This document shows, one piece after another, positions 51,845 to 60,999 of a DNA stretch of 64,000 nucleotides (position 1 is the stretch's first letter; the number at the start of each line of letters is the position of its first letter). The translations under genes and the position numbers were made by a program. Location of the stretch: positions 427,036 to 491,035 of the forward strand of contig JAUMTW010000001.1 in assembly GCA_030531005.1 (NCBI GenBank), given 5' to 3'. The notes beneath the pieces are model-generated. The model was not told where the DNA came from and did no database searches. It saw only the letters and a program-made list of their open reading frames with translations. This DNA is from Corynebacterium sp. (GTDB lineage: Bacteria; Actinomycetota; Actinomycetes; Mycobacteriales; Mycobacteriaceae).

Positions 51845-53806
51845 TTAAGATTCGAATATTGTTGCAGTTGGGGTATCCATCAACGCCAATGGCTGTCCAT
51901 GGCGAATCTTCCCGGTGTGCAAAGCAGTGACCTCTATGCTGCGAGGTTCCGGTATTACCACGATGGTAGTAGGATCTAGACCTTCTGCAGTTAAAAAGGG
52001 CAGATCGACTTCGGCAATTGGTTGGCCCGCGGTAATCTCATCGCCTTTAGTGACGAGGGGAGTAAAGCCAGCGCCTTTGAGTGCGACGGTGTCCAGACCT
52101 ATATGAATTAAGACATCAATACCATTTGCAGTGCGAATGCCGTAGGCATGTCCAGTTTTCATGGCTACTTTAACTGTGCCACTGATTGGGGCATATATCG
52201 TGCCGGAATCTGGAAGTAGTGCAATGCCATTGCCCATGCTTAAGGAAGAAAATACGGGATCATTGACATCAGCTAGTGCTACGACCGTGCCATCTGCGGG
52301 AGCAACGAGCTTTTCAGCTACCGCAATATCAACTCCTGCCCGTGGAGGCGTCTCGGAGGGAGCAGCAATGCTCTGCTGTGAAGCGGTACGGTCTGCCTCG
52401 CGTTGTTGCTTGGAGAGGCCAAAGAAATAGGTGAAGGTAGCTGCCAGTATAAACGCTAAGAGGGTACCAGCACTAAGCCAATAAAAGTTTGTCCAGCTAC
52501 CTGTGGGATCAATCGCAAGAGTTAATGTGAGCAAAGCAGGAGTGCCTGCTCCATATACCATTGCCCGGCCTAAACCGACGATGATGCCACCACACCCTGC
52601 TGCCACAATACCTAGGATGAAGGGACGCTTGCGCGGAAGGGTAACGCCATAGACGGCAGGCTCAGTCACACCAAAGATACCGGCGAGTGTTGCTGAACCG
52701 GCTAATGCTTTATCTTGAGCATTGCGCAAACGCAAAAACAGGCCAAAGGCCGCACCGGCCTGGGAGAGGACAGCCGGGAAGCAGGCAGCCATTAAAGGAT
52801 CGAAGCCATGAACAGTGAAGTTGTTCATAAACACTGGCACAATACCCCAGTGCACGCCGAAGATCACCATGACCTGCCATAACATAGCAATGAGTGCACT
52901 TGCTATCACGGGGGTGGCGTCATAGCTTATCTGCAAAACTGTGGCGAGCGCTTCTCCAATATATACTCCAGCTGGGCCTAAGGTTATTAAGGTCAGAGGA
53001 ACTATAATCATTAAGGCAAAAAGAGGCGTGAAGAATGTACGCACAGATTCGTGCAACCAGGCATCACAGCGCTTTTCGATCAGGCTTTGTACCCAAACGG
53101 CCACAATAATAGGGATGACAGTCGAACCATAAGACTGCATAACAACTGGGATGCCGAGGAAGGTGACAGATTCGCCAAGTTGCGCATAGGAGAGCAGGGG
53201 CATCTGAGTTTCTACTCCGTCATACAGCACAGTGGCATTTTGCACTTCGGTATAGAGTAAAGCTGCTGCAATGGTGATGGAGGTGTACATATTTGCACCG
53301 AATTTGCGAGCTGCAGTGGCTGCTAATAATACCGGGAGGAAAAAGAAGAGGGCATCACTAGTGGAGTAGAGAATGGCATAGGTGGTAGCGGTAGTGTTGA
53401 CCCATCCTAGAGCAACAAAGAGTGCTAGGAACCCTTTGAGGATGCCGGCCGCTGCCAACACGCCAAGAAGTGGGGCAAAAATTGCCGAGATAATATCGAT
53501 GGCTTTGCCGACCAAAGATTGTTTCACCGGAGTAGTGGCGCCAGTAGCGTTTCCTAAGTCGGCCGGTAGTTGTTGATAGACCCGGGAGACACTATTGCCG
53601 ATTACCACTTGGAATTGGCCTCCAGATTCTACTGTCGTAATCACCCCAGGTAGCGCTCGCAGTGCGGCCACATCAACCTTTTTATGGTCATTGAGCACGA
53701 AGCGTAGCCGTGTTGCACAGTGTACGACTGATTGTACATTGTCGGCCCCGCCAATGTGGTGCAGAATATCGGTGGCAAGTTGGCCGTAATCTACTTTTGA
53801 AACCAC
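51845..53806 (-). CDS. bglF: Beta-glucoside PTS permease EIIBCA
   Basis: A 653-residue PTS permease that imports and phosphorylates aryl- or alkyl-beta-glucosides. Domain order is B-C-A: phospho-Cys in VHCATRLRF (C30), a membrane EIIC domain at about residues 100-470 with FGVTEPAVYGVTLP, and EIIA with the phospho-His in VLIHIGLDTV (H568). It should also phosphorylate and inhibit BglG. AAAGGAT stands before the start at 53806. A leader terminator with a RAT-like element lies upstream. Confidence 0.94.
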   Translation of the reverse strand: MVSKVDYGQLATDILHHIGGADNVQSVVHCATRLRFVLNDHKKVDVAALRALPGVITTVESGGQFQVVIGNSVSRVYQQLPADLGNATGATTPVKQSLVGKAIDIISAIFAPLLGVLAAAGILKGFLALFVALGWVNTTATTYAILYSTSDALFFFLPVLLAATAARKFGANMYTSITIAAALLYTEVQNATVLYDGVETQMPLLSYAQLGESVTFLGIPVVMQSYGSTVIPIIVAVWVQSLIEKRCDAWLHESVRTFFTPLFALMIIVPLTLITLGPAGVYIGEALATVLQISYDATPVIASALIAMLWQVMVIFGVHWGIVPVFMNNFTVHGFDPLMAACFPAVLSQAGAAFGLFLRLRNAQDKALAGSATLAGIFGVTEPAVYGVTLPRKRPFILGIVAAGCGGIIVGLGRAMVYGAGTPALLTLTLAIDPTGSWTNFYWLSAGTLLAFILAATFTYFFGLSKQQREADRTASQQSIAAPSETPPRAGVDIAVAEKLVAPADGTVVALADVNDPVFSSLSMGNGIALLPDSGTIYAPISGTVKVAMKTGHAYGIRTANGIDVLIHIGLDTVALKGAGFTPLVTKGDEITAGQPIAEVDLPFLTAEGLDPTTIVVIPEPRSIEVTALHTGKIRHGQPLALMDTPTATIFES

Positions 53807-53852
53807 AAATCTATCCTTTCAACATCAGTTCCAGATTTCGCCTATGAACGCG

Positions 53853-53943
53853 AAAAACCTGGTCAACGCACGATGCATTGACCAGGTTTTGCTCTCGGAA
53901 AGTGAAAAAGCTGGCGCTCCTTCATATACAAGATAACAACCCC
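53853..53943 (-). promoter_or_regulatory. bglF leader: RAT-like antiterminator and terminator
   Basis: Read on the minus strand, GGGGTTGTTATC (53943-53932) and GAGCAAAACC (53894-53885) match the two sides of the RNA antiterminator bound by BglG/LicT proteins. The right side overlaps the left arm of a 13-bp terminator (AAAACCTGGTCAA, 53890-53878, paired with 53866-53854, then T). The two folds are mutually exclusive, the classical design. The RAT is longer than the usual 29-30 bases: its middle holds an extra hairpin (GAAGGAGC with GCUUUUUC, 53923-53916 and 53911-53904). Confidence 0.7.
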
Positions 53944-54106
53944 GGAAGGTGTTTGATTGACTACAGTTTAGCATGAGATATGCAATTTTTGGTAACGATA
54001 ATGGCATGCATCACTGTTGTCTGATTGTTGGATCCTTCAGGCGATGAGCCATGGCAGTTAAAGATTAAGGCAGGTTAGAGGAATGAGACCGAGAGTAAGC
54101 ATATGT

Positions 54107-56302
54107 TCAGGCTTGAATCTCGCTGGTATATTTTGCAAGGAGCATTTGTGCCTCCTTGGCCTTAATCTCGAAGCCAGATTTCTGCTTGTAGTAGAACTGC
54201 TCGATTAAATCCCACGCAATAGCTGCGGCAGCCTCATAGTCAGTACCTTCAGGCGGATGTACGTTAGAAATGCAATTACGCTGCTCATCAGTAGATCCGG
54301 GTTGCGCTTTATAGGTTAAATATAGACCCAACGAACTGGGAACGCTCATTCCAGGGCGCTCCCCAATGATCATGATTACGACGTCCCACTGTGCTGCAGC
54401 AGCGATGTGATCGCCTAACGCCACCCGGGCTTGGTGGGCAAAGACTGGTTCATCGATGTGGTATTGGCCGGGGTTAAGGCGAAAAAGGGCATCGATAAGC
54501 TGTGGTCCGTGCATATGTACTGCTTGGGGTGAGAGGCCATCTGCCAGAACGATCCCAATGCGGGCCTCGGGCTGGGGGTGAATATGGGCCACGCTATGCG
54601 GCAGGCGCCCTAAATCTGGTCGGGTTAAATACTCTACCCGTGAGCCTGCTTGGGATGAGACCTCGCGGAATTGGCTCCCGTATCCAAGTTTGGTTAGGGC
54701 TGTAGCAACCACGTCCCATTGTGCTTGTGAGTGCACGCTATCACGGGCTTGCCCGTGATCTTCCAATAGTTGAGTGCGTGCGGAGGTTGGCAATCCAGCT
54801 CCACATTGCCCCAATGCAATTCGTGCGGGGGAGAGTTCCTGCAGGGCTGCAACCGATAACTGTGCGCTTGGTGTAGGGACGATAGCTTTTGTATTCGTTG
54901 CACTTAAACTCGGAATGTCTCCCCAAGCAACTGTGGTCGTCTCATCCAAGCGACCAGTGGCATCAGTAATAGCATGTTCCTGCAACCAGTGTGCAAACTC
55001 CGGGGCTGGGGTTGTGCCGCTAATCTGCCGGGCGAGCGCAATATCGTGATAAGACAAAGATTGATATCCCAGCATCACGTCATCACTGCCGGGTACCGCA
55101 ATGACGAACCCGGTATTGGCAGCAAGCAACAGCTGCAGCAAGGTATCCATATCATTGCTATCAGCCTCGGCATGATTGGTGTAGCAAACATCAACACCCA
55201 TCTGTAGGCCCAAGAGCTTGCCGCAAAACTGATCTTCCAGACCGGCGCGAATAATTTGCTTACCGTCATAGAGGTATTCTGGGCCAATAAAGCCCACCAC
55301 CGTATTAACAATGAAGGGATCGTAATGACGAGCTAACCCATATGCGCGGGCTTCCAGGGTTTGTTGATCAATAGGTGTGCCATCAGGGCTGCGATAATCA
55401 CCGGCGGATAGTGCCGAACCTTGCCCAGTTTCAAAATACATAACATTGTTGCCGACACTGCCGCGATGGAGTTCTTTGGCTCCCGCATAAGCCTCATCAA
55501 GTAAATCGAGACTGACACCGAAACTGCGATTGGTGCCCTCCGTGCCGGCAATTGATTGGAAGACTAAATCAACTGGGGCGCCTGCTTCTAGCAACTTTAC
55601 AGTAGTGCTGACGTGGGTGAGTACACAGGATTGGGTAGGGATTTCATAGCGTTGGCGTACCCTATCGAGGAGTTCGAGGAGCATACGCACGCGCTGTGGA
55701 GAATCGGTAGCAGGATTAATGCCGATCACGGCATCCCCAATCCCCATACGCAAACCATCAACAATGCTAGCAGTAATGCCCACCGGATCATCTGCAGGAT
55801 GGTTTGGTTGTAATCGCGTACCCATGCATCCGGGCAACCCTAAGGTAGTGCGAAAACGAGTAACCACTTGCGCTGCTGCAGAAACCGCAATGAGCTCAGC
55901 GTTGCTCATGAGTTTGCTGACGGCGGCAACCATCTCTGGGGTGAGCCCGGGAGCGATCGCAGCAAATTGGGTAGCACCATCTAGAGCAGCGCTTGCACGT
56001 AAGAGCCATTCGCGGAACTCGCCCACAGTCAGGTGGGCAATGGGACGAAAAGCCTCAGCATCATGGGTATCTGCCACTAGACGGGTCACCGCATCAACCT
56101 CATAAGGCAAGACTGGGTGTTCTAAGAGGTCACGCAAAGTAACGTCTGCTAGCACCCGTTGGGCGGCTACTCGTTCAGCGGCACTCGTGGCGCTGGCGCC
56201 GGAAAGGACGTCGCCACTGCGATGTGGGGTAGCTTTTGCCAGGACTTGAGTGAGGCTATTGAAGGTGTAGGTGGTAGTGCCAATGCGACAGCGATAGGCC
56301 AT
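54107..56302 (-). CDS. eutBC: Fused ethanolamine ammonia-lyase, EutB-EutC
   Basis: A coenzyme B12-dependent enzyme that turns ethanolamine into acetaldehyde and ammonia. The 731-residue chain carries both subunits. EutB (about 1-455) has NRSFGVSLDLLDEAY, NVMYFETGQGSALSAGDY and VCYTNHAEADSNDMD. After a short linker, EutC (about 490-731) has ARIALGQCGAGLPT, LADGLSP and RNCISNVHPPEG. Most organisms encode two proteins (about 453 and 295 residues). Here the EutC N-terminal arm is shortened. AAAAGGAA precedes the ATG at 56302. It is downstream of the permease gene by 52 bases, with no microcompartment, eutA or acetaldehyde dehydrogenase genes nearby. Confidence 0.93.
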   Translation of the reverse strand: MAYRCRIGTTTYTFNSLTQVLAKATPHRSGDVLSGASATSAAERVAAQRVLADVTLRDLLEHPVLPYEVDAVTRLVADTHDAEAFRPIAHLTVGEFREWLLRASAALDGATQFAAIAPGLTPEMVAAVSKLMSNAELIAVSAAAQVVTRFRTTLGLPGCMGTRLQPNHPADDPVGITASIVDGLRMGIGDAVIGINPATDSPQRVRMLLELLDRVRQRYEIPTQSCVLTHVSTTVKLLEAGAPVDLVFQSIAGTEGTNRSFGVSLDLLDEAYAGAKELHRGSVGNNVMYFETGQGSALSAGDYRSPDGTPIDQQTLEARAYGLARHYDPFIVNTVVGFIGPEYLYDGKQIIRAGLEDQFCGKLLGLQMGVDVCYTNHAEADSNDMDTLLQLLLAANTGFVIAVPGSDDVMLGYQSLSYHDIALARQISGTTPAPEFAHWLQEHAITDATGRLDETTTVAWGDIPSLSATNTKAIVPTPSAQLSVAALQELSPARIALGQCGAGLPTSARTQLLEDHGQARDSVHSQAQWDVVATALTKLGYGSQFREVSSQAGSRVEYLTRPDLGRLPHSVAHIHPQPEARIGIVLADGLSPQAVHMHGPQLIDALFRLNPGQYHIDEPVFAHQARVALGDHIAAAAQWDVVIMIIGERPGMSVPSSLGLYLTYKAQPGSTDEQRNCISNVHPPEGTDYEAAAAIAWDLIEQFYYKQKSGFEIKAKEAQMLLAKYTSEIQA

Positions 56303-56354
56303 GTCATTCCTTTTGGGAGGTTCTGGAAGGTGGATGGGGTATGGGTAGGTTGCC

Positions 56355-57731
56355 TTATTGGCGCTGCACCTTATACCACCCGGTCATAGCGAGGAGTAAT
56401 AGCAATCCACACAAGCCTACCCGCCAATCGGAGATAAAGACTGCCACGATAGCGATGCATGTGATTGCTAGTGCAAACCCTGCCGTAGCAACTCCACCAG
56501 GTGCGACATATGGTCGCTGTAACTGTGGGCGATTCCGACGCAGCACAATGAAAGAGATCATGATGAGTGCATATGAGACCACAGCACCAAAGACGGCCAC
56601 GCTCATTAAGGTATCGCCATCAAAGAAGACGGTGAGTACGAGGCCGAGGATAGCCGGCAAAATTAATGCCCAAGTGGGAGCGCCACGCCGGTTGGTGCGC
56701 CCTAAGAAATCGGGTAACACCTTATCGCGAGCCAGAGAATAGATCAGGCGGGAATACCCGTAAGTAATTGAGAAAAATGAGGTGATCAGTGCTAGTAGAG
56801 CTGCCCCGGAGATGAACTTTATCACCGCACTATGAGCGCCTATGTGGTGTAAAGCATCGACGAGCGGATTATTTGAAGCACCAATGACGCCACTTGTTGC
56901 TGCGGCGGGGCCAATGATCAGCATGGCGAGGGCGCTGCACAGTAGCACGCCCATAGAGACCTTAATGGCGCGGGGAATATCTTTCGCTGGATTCTTGGCC
57001 TCTTCTGCTGCCATGGGTACGCCTTCTACGGCTAGGAAGAACCAGATGGCAAATGGGAAGGCCGCCCAAATTCCCACAAATCCATGCGGGAAGAATCCCG
57101 TTGGGTTATGTGCAGCGCCATTGTCGGTGAAATTAGCTAGGTCGGCGTGTGGCAGCAGATAAAAGCAGTACACCACCAGGGCCAACATGCTCAGGGCAGT
57201 CATGGCGAGTAGTACCCGCATGGCCTCACCAGCACCGCAGAGGTGTAAGCCTACGAAGACGCCATAACAAATCAAAGCAATTGGCCAGTTGGTCTCAAAG
57301 GGATTAAGGCCGATACCGCTTAAATATCCGGCAATGAAAGCGGGGAGGGCAGCAGGCGCAATGACGTATTCCAAGAGGACAGCTGCTGCGGTGACATATC
57401 CGCCGGTGCGCCCTAACGCAACGCTGGCAAATCGATATCCGCCCCCGGCGCTGGGGAGTGCTGCTGAAAGTTCGCCTAGGCAGAGACACATGCAGTAATA
57501 CATTGCAGCCACGATGAGCACCGCAATGAACATGCCTCCAAAGCCCCCGCGCTCAAGGCCGAACTGCCAGCCGGCGAAATCTCCAGAGATAACGAAGGCA
57601 ACTCCTAAGGCTGCGAGCAGGATCCAGCCTACGGAACCAGCCTTCAATCCGGTATCAACGTTAGGCGAGGATGACTGGGTATTTTGGGCGAAGGTGCGGG
57701 TGGAAAGAGAGGGCTTGTGGCGAAGTGTCAT
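56355..57731 (-). CDS. eat: Ethanolamine permease (EAT family, APC superfamily)
   Basis: A 458-residue amino acid-polyamine-organocation carrier with about twelve membrane helices. The sequence around GDFAGWQFGLERGGFGGM and the AVEGVPMAAEEAKNPAKDIPRA segment fit the bacterial ethanolamine permease group. It should feed ethanolamine to the EutBC enzyme encoded 52 bases downstream. The start is the ATG at 57731 with a perfect AGGAGG 6 bases upstream. The frame is open for another 132 codons, but that part resembles no permease and holds a C9 run. Confidence 0.9.
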   Translation of the reverse strand: MTLRHKPSLSTRTFAQNTQSSSPNVDTGLKAGSVGWILLAALGVAFVISGDFAGWQFGLERGGFGGMFIAVLIVAAMYYCMCLCLGELSAALPSAGGGYRFASVALGRTGGYVTAAAVLLEYVIAPAALPAFIAGYLSGIGLNPFETNWPIALICYGVFVGLHLCGAGEAMRVLLAMTALSMLALVVYCFYLLPHADLANFTDNGAAHNPTGFFPHGFVGIWAAFPFAIWFFLAVEGVPMAAEEAKNPAKDIPRAIKVSMGVLLCSALAMLIIGPAAATSGVIGASNNPLVDALHHIGAHSAVIKFISGAALLALITSFFSITYGYSRLIYSLARDKVLPDFLGRTNRRGAPTWALILPAILGLVLTVFFDGDTLMSVAVFGAVVSYALIMISFIVLRRNRPQLQRPYVAPGGVATAGFALAITCIAIVAVFISDWRVGLCGLLLLLAMTGWYKVQRQ

Positions 57732-58206
57732 TGCAATCCTCCTGGCGGAATTGTGCTCCAATGTTATGGCTGCTTGACAAGCAGAATTCCTAAAGTTTGG
57801 TGTTGGTAGAGTCTCACGTGGCAACGGGTGAGTGCTCGGCGAGGTGGTTAGCTTTGTAATGCATTGCTGCCGGTGAGTGTTGGTTGCACGGGCTCGCAGA
57901 AGGTGTACTGCGTCTTTGTGGGGGGGGGCAAGCTCATGGGTGAAGCGCTGTAACCAACAGTTTATATCTATAGACCAATAGAAACAAAAGGTTGGTTGCG
58001 GTTCCTCAAGCGCTGACATTCGGATACCGGCCAAAGCACTCAAATGTTCGAATGTAGAAAAAGTAATGTCCTGCTCGGAACTTACAGTAAAGGCAAATAG
58101 TAGCCATGTGTGGCACTGCGAAAACACACAAAGCTTTCAAGCTGATGTGCCTTAATGTACACGCTAGACACGGGCGAAAAGTGAACCACTGTTAAAGGAT
58201 CTGTTG
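57732..58206. other. 475-bp divergent region with a G9 tract
   Basis: The region lies between the ethanolamine permease gene (minus) and the Abi_2 gene (plus) and contains both promoters. A run of nine G occupies 57920-57928. An imperfect GTGTG/CACAC inverted pair lies near 58109-58130. Neither can be assigned a function from sequence alone. Confidence 0.45.
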
Positions 58207-60732
58207 ATGACGCTAACGAATGATTCCACCAAAGTAACTCCGGCAAGCCTGGCTGCGCAGCACCGTTTCAACAATTCGCGGCGCCCAACGAAAATACACC
58301 GAAATGGCAGGCACTCGGTGTTCGGAATATCTGTCTCGGATAAGCGAAGCCGCGAAGTTTCAGATATCCTTGCCGGCTTAGAAAGGACTACAGAAAGCCG
58401 ACGCCATCACCACCGAGCGCAAAATTTTCAGGTTCCAAGGCACGAATCCTCAACTTTTGCCACCAAGCAATTAGCGACGATAGCTAACCAGACGCAAGAT
58501 TTTTCCCAAGCCAAGCTGGCAGTATTACCTGCAGGATTTCGGATTGTAGCAAGCGAATTTGCTCCGTCAGATGCTGCTAGGGAGGTATCGGAAATGCCTA
58601 ACGCAGAACAAAGTGCGTACCCCAGCAGCGAAGAAGTACAGCTGTTTTGGCAAAGCCGGCTAGCAATTGTATCGCCATTCATTACCTATCAAGAGTTCAT
58701 GCAGGCCATGGAACATAGCATCCAAGTAGCGAATGGCCTCGATCAGGACCAAATGGTAGCGGTAGATAGTCGGAGCCCTGCGAATATGCCTCAGCGAAAG
58801 CCGAAGATGCGCAATACATTGGAAGCACACCTTTCCGATACTGAGCTAGCATCCTTGCGCTGGGAATTGACGTTGGAAAATGCGCCCGGCAAAACGTATG
58901 ACAAGGACGCCAAGGCAGCAAGTTATGCTGCTGCTGACCCCGTTGATACGAACGCGGACCGAGAAACAATTGTAGAAATCACGAAGCAAACAGCACTTGA
59001 CCGAAAAGCGGATGATTCTGGTGCTTGCATCGCGAATACAACTTCGGCAGAAGATAAATTGGTGACGGCGGCCGACCCGGCGCAAGGTGCTATACACCAG
59101 CAAACACATGCCGATGAAGCCTTAAGTGCGGGGGTAGATAATTCTTATTCGGTGCCAACAGGTAATGACCAAGTTGGTGATGGCAATACTGGTGGCTCGA
59201 TTTCAAAGCACCCTCGTGCTTCTCGAGCAGATGCTTCGACTGCAATCATGCAGCAAGAACGAGGTGACGATCGTTATACTCTGGGCCGAGGCGCAAGCCA
59301 TGTGTTCGGGTCAGAATTCACAGAGTATGTTGGAGCACCTGTGCGCTTGCCACAGAGCCAACTGGCAAAGCTTCAAAATGCAATGAGCTCCGGCCCCACA
59401 ATTACCCAGGTAACCGCTGCACGAACCGGTGATGCGCTGCATGATGTGACCATTGCAGAAGAACCTGCGCATCATCGCGCAACCTGTAATCACGTTCTTC
59501 GAGCGGAAACTGACGTGGTAGGCGAGAGTAGCGCTACACGAGGTAAACAAATGAGCTCGCCAGCGGATGCGACAAAGCCGGATAGTACCGCCCAAGCTCC
59601 TAACCGTGAGCAGGACGAACCTGCAGGTCCAGTAGAGCGTATGGAATCCGATCATGGCGCGAGTGGCGCTGCCAGACTATTGATGCCAGGTAATCGCTTT
59701 CCAAAACGAGGCCAGGTTATAGCCGAGAGCTTTGAGGATCAACTCAACGCACTCGTAACCCAAGGGCTACAAGTGGAGGATCGCACGAAAGCAATTAGAC
59801 TACTATCACGCGTCAACATTTGGTCTCTGCAACAGTACCTCCAACACTGGCGCTATTGTAGTACGGATCCAAATGGGGGTTTTCGGCGCACAGCTTGTTT
59901 TGAAGATGTGCAAAAGCTCTATGAAGTAGAGCGTCAATTGAGCGGGCACGTAGGTGCGTTGCTACAAGAAATTGAACTCACTTTAAGAACTCGTTTTGTT
60001 CAGGCTTTTGTGTATTGCAAAGGTGCTGATGCCAACTTTGTCGATGTCGTTCGACTGGGAAGTCCTGGGCGAGAAGCGGTGGAACATCCTTGGTATCAGG
60101 CGATAGAAAGGCAACTTGTGGGCAGCGATAATCCGGGCCTGCAAATTATCCCAGAGGCTCGGCGGGGGAAACCGGCGATCAGGTTAAAAGACTTTCGCAA
60201 AATCCCAGTGTGGGTCCTGGTAGAATTTTGCACCTTTGGAGCGCTAAACGGGGTCATGCACTCATGTGAGTGGGCCGGCATACCTCAACACATGGCACAA
60301 GAGCTCAGGATGTCATTCGAAGATTTGCAGGATATGACCGCGGATTTTGTGGATCTTCGCAATAGTATTGCCCATCATAGAACCCTGTGGAATGCGCAAC
60401 GAGAACCCTTGTTTCAAGTCTCTCGCAGTGAGCTCGAAGCTCACTTGGGCAAGACGGTAGAGTACTCCTGGAATTCAGTATATGCAGTGCTGGTGAGTAT
60501 GAGTATTTTCGCTCAACGTGCTGGAATAGCCCCTAACTGGCTTAATGAGATAATTCATCCCTTGCTCAATGCGAACCCAATTTTACGAGAAGGCGTGATG
60601 CGTCCCGCAGAACACGTACTGGAAAACGTGGCATATGCAGCGGAATTGCCGGAGCAAGTGATAAGAAAAACGCTCTCATTAGAGCAATTGAATCAGCATG
60701 CTCATGACCTGCCAGTCGATGATGTTGCATAA
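58207..60732 (+). CDS. Abi_2 (AbiD/AbiF-like) HEPN-type protein with ~490-residue N-terminal extension
   Basis: The C-terminal part (about residues 495-810) is an Abi_2 domain, found in phage abortive-infection proteins. It starts with FPKRGQVIAESFEDQLNAL and contains LRTRFVQAFVY and the HEPN RNase-type motif LRNSIAHHRTLWN (R718, H723, H724, N729). Family members are usually 300-400 residues. Here about 490 extra residues precede it: polar, rich in Ala, Thr, Asp, Glu, Ser and Gln, without visible repeats or membrane segments, and probably disordered. The ATG at 58207 has AAAGGA 7 bases upstream. It stands alone, without a partner toxin or antitoxin gene, and is terminated by a hairpin. An RNase that stops growth on phage infection is the family-based guess. 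Confidence 0.82.
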   Translation: MTLTNDSTKVTPASLAAQHRFNNSRRPTKIHRNGRHSVFGISVSDKRSREVSDILAGLERTTESRRHHHRAQNFQVPRHESSTFATKQLATIANQTQDFSQAKLAVLPAGFRIVASEFAPSDAAREVSEMPNAEQSAYPSSEEVQLFWQSRLAIVSPFITYQEFMQAMEHSIQVANGLDQDQMVAVDSRSPANMPQRKPKMRNTLEAHLSDTELASLRWELTLENAPGKTYDKDAKAASYAAADPVDTNADRETIVEITKQTALDRKADDSGACIANTTSAEDKLVTAADPAQGAIHQQTHADEALSAGVDNSYSVPTGNDQVGDGNTGGSISKHPRASRADASTAIMQQERGDDRYTLGRGASHVFGSEFTEYVGAPVRLPQSQLAKLQNAMSSGPTITQVTAARTGDALHDVTIAEEPAHHRATCNHVLRAETDVVGESSATRGKQMSSPADATKPDSTAQAPNREQDEPAGPVERMESDHGASGAARLLMPGNRFPKRGQVIAESFEDQLNALVTQGLQVEDRTKAIRLLSRVNIWSLQQYLQHWRYCSTDPNGGFRRTACFEDVQKLYEVERQLSGHVGALLQEIELTLRTRFVQAFVYCKGADANFVDVVRLGSPGREAVEHPWYQAIERQLVGSDNPGLQIIPEARRGKPAIRLKDFRKIPVWVLVEFCTFGALNGVMHSCEWAGIPQHMAQELRMSFEDLQDMTADFVDLRNSIAHHRTLWNAQREPLFQVSRSELEAHLGKTVEYSWNSVYAVLVSMSIFAQRAGIAPNWLNEIIHPLLNANPILREGVMRPAEHVLENVAYAAELPEQVIRKTLSLEQLNQHAHDLPVDDVA

Positions 60733-60867
60733 GGGAGTTCTAAAGCGAGACGGTGTTACGGTTGGCCAAAGCCAATACGGGAACTGACGGAGGCCTTGGT
60801 AGAGAGAGGGCTCGGTGGGGCACCCATGGCAAAGACTTGCTGCGATAAATCCCTAGAATGCTGAAAG

Positions 60868-60904
60868 CCCCAAGGCTGGAATGATTATTTTCCAAGTCTT
60901 GGGG
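60868..60904. terminator. Bidirectional terminator between Abi_2 and lipoprotein genes
   Basis: CCCCAAG (60868-60874) pairs with CTTGGGG (60898-60904), with further pairing CTGGA/TCCAA inside. It lies between two convergent genes and is flanked by AAAG and GTTCC. Confidence 0.65.
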
Positions 60905-60999
60905 TTCCTAGCTATAAAGTGCTTATAAAGTGCTGCTAGTAGCTCGATGTTTAGAGTCTGGCATCACTTAGTCGAGGGAATAAGGAAATCCTGGTCGGG

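Noticed and set aside
57732-58127. 132-codon N-terminal extension of the ethanolamine permease
   Set aside because: A perfect AGGAGG before the ATG at 57731 sets the start, and the extension is unlike any permease.
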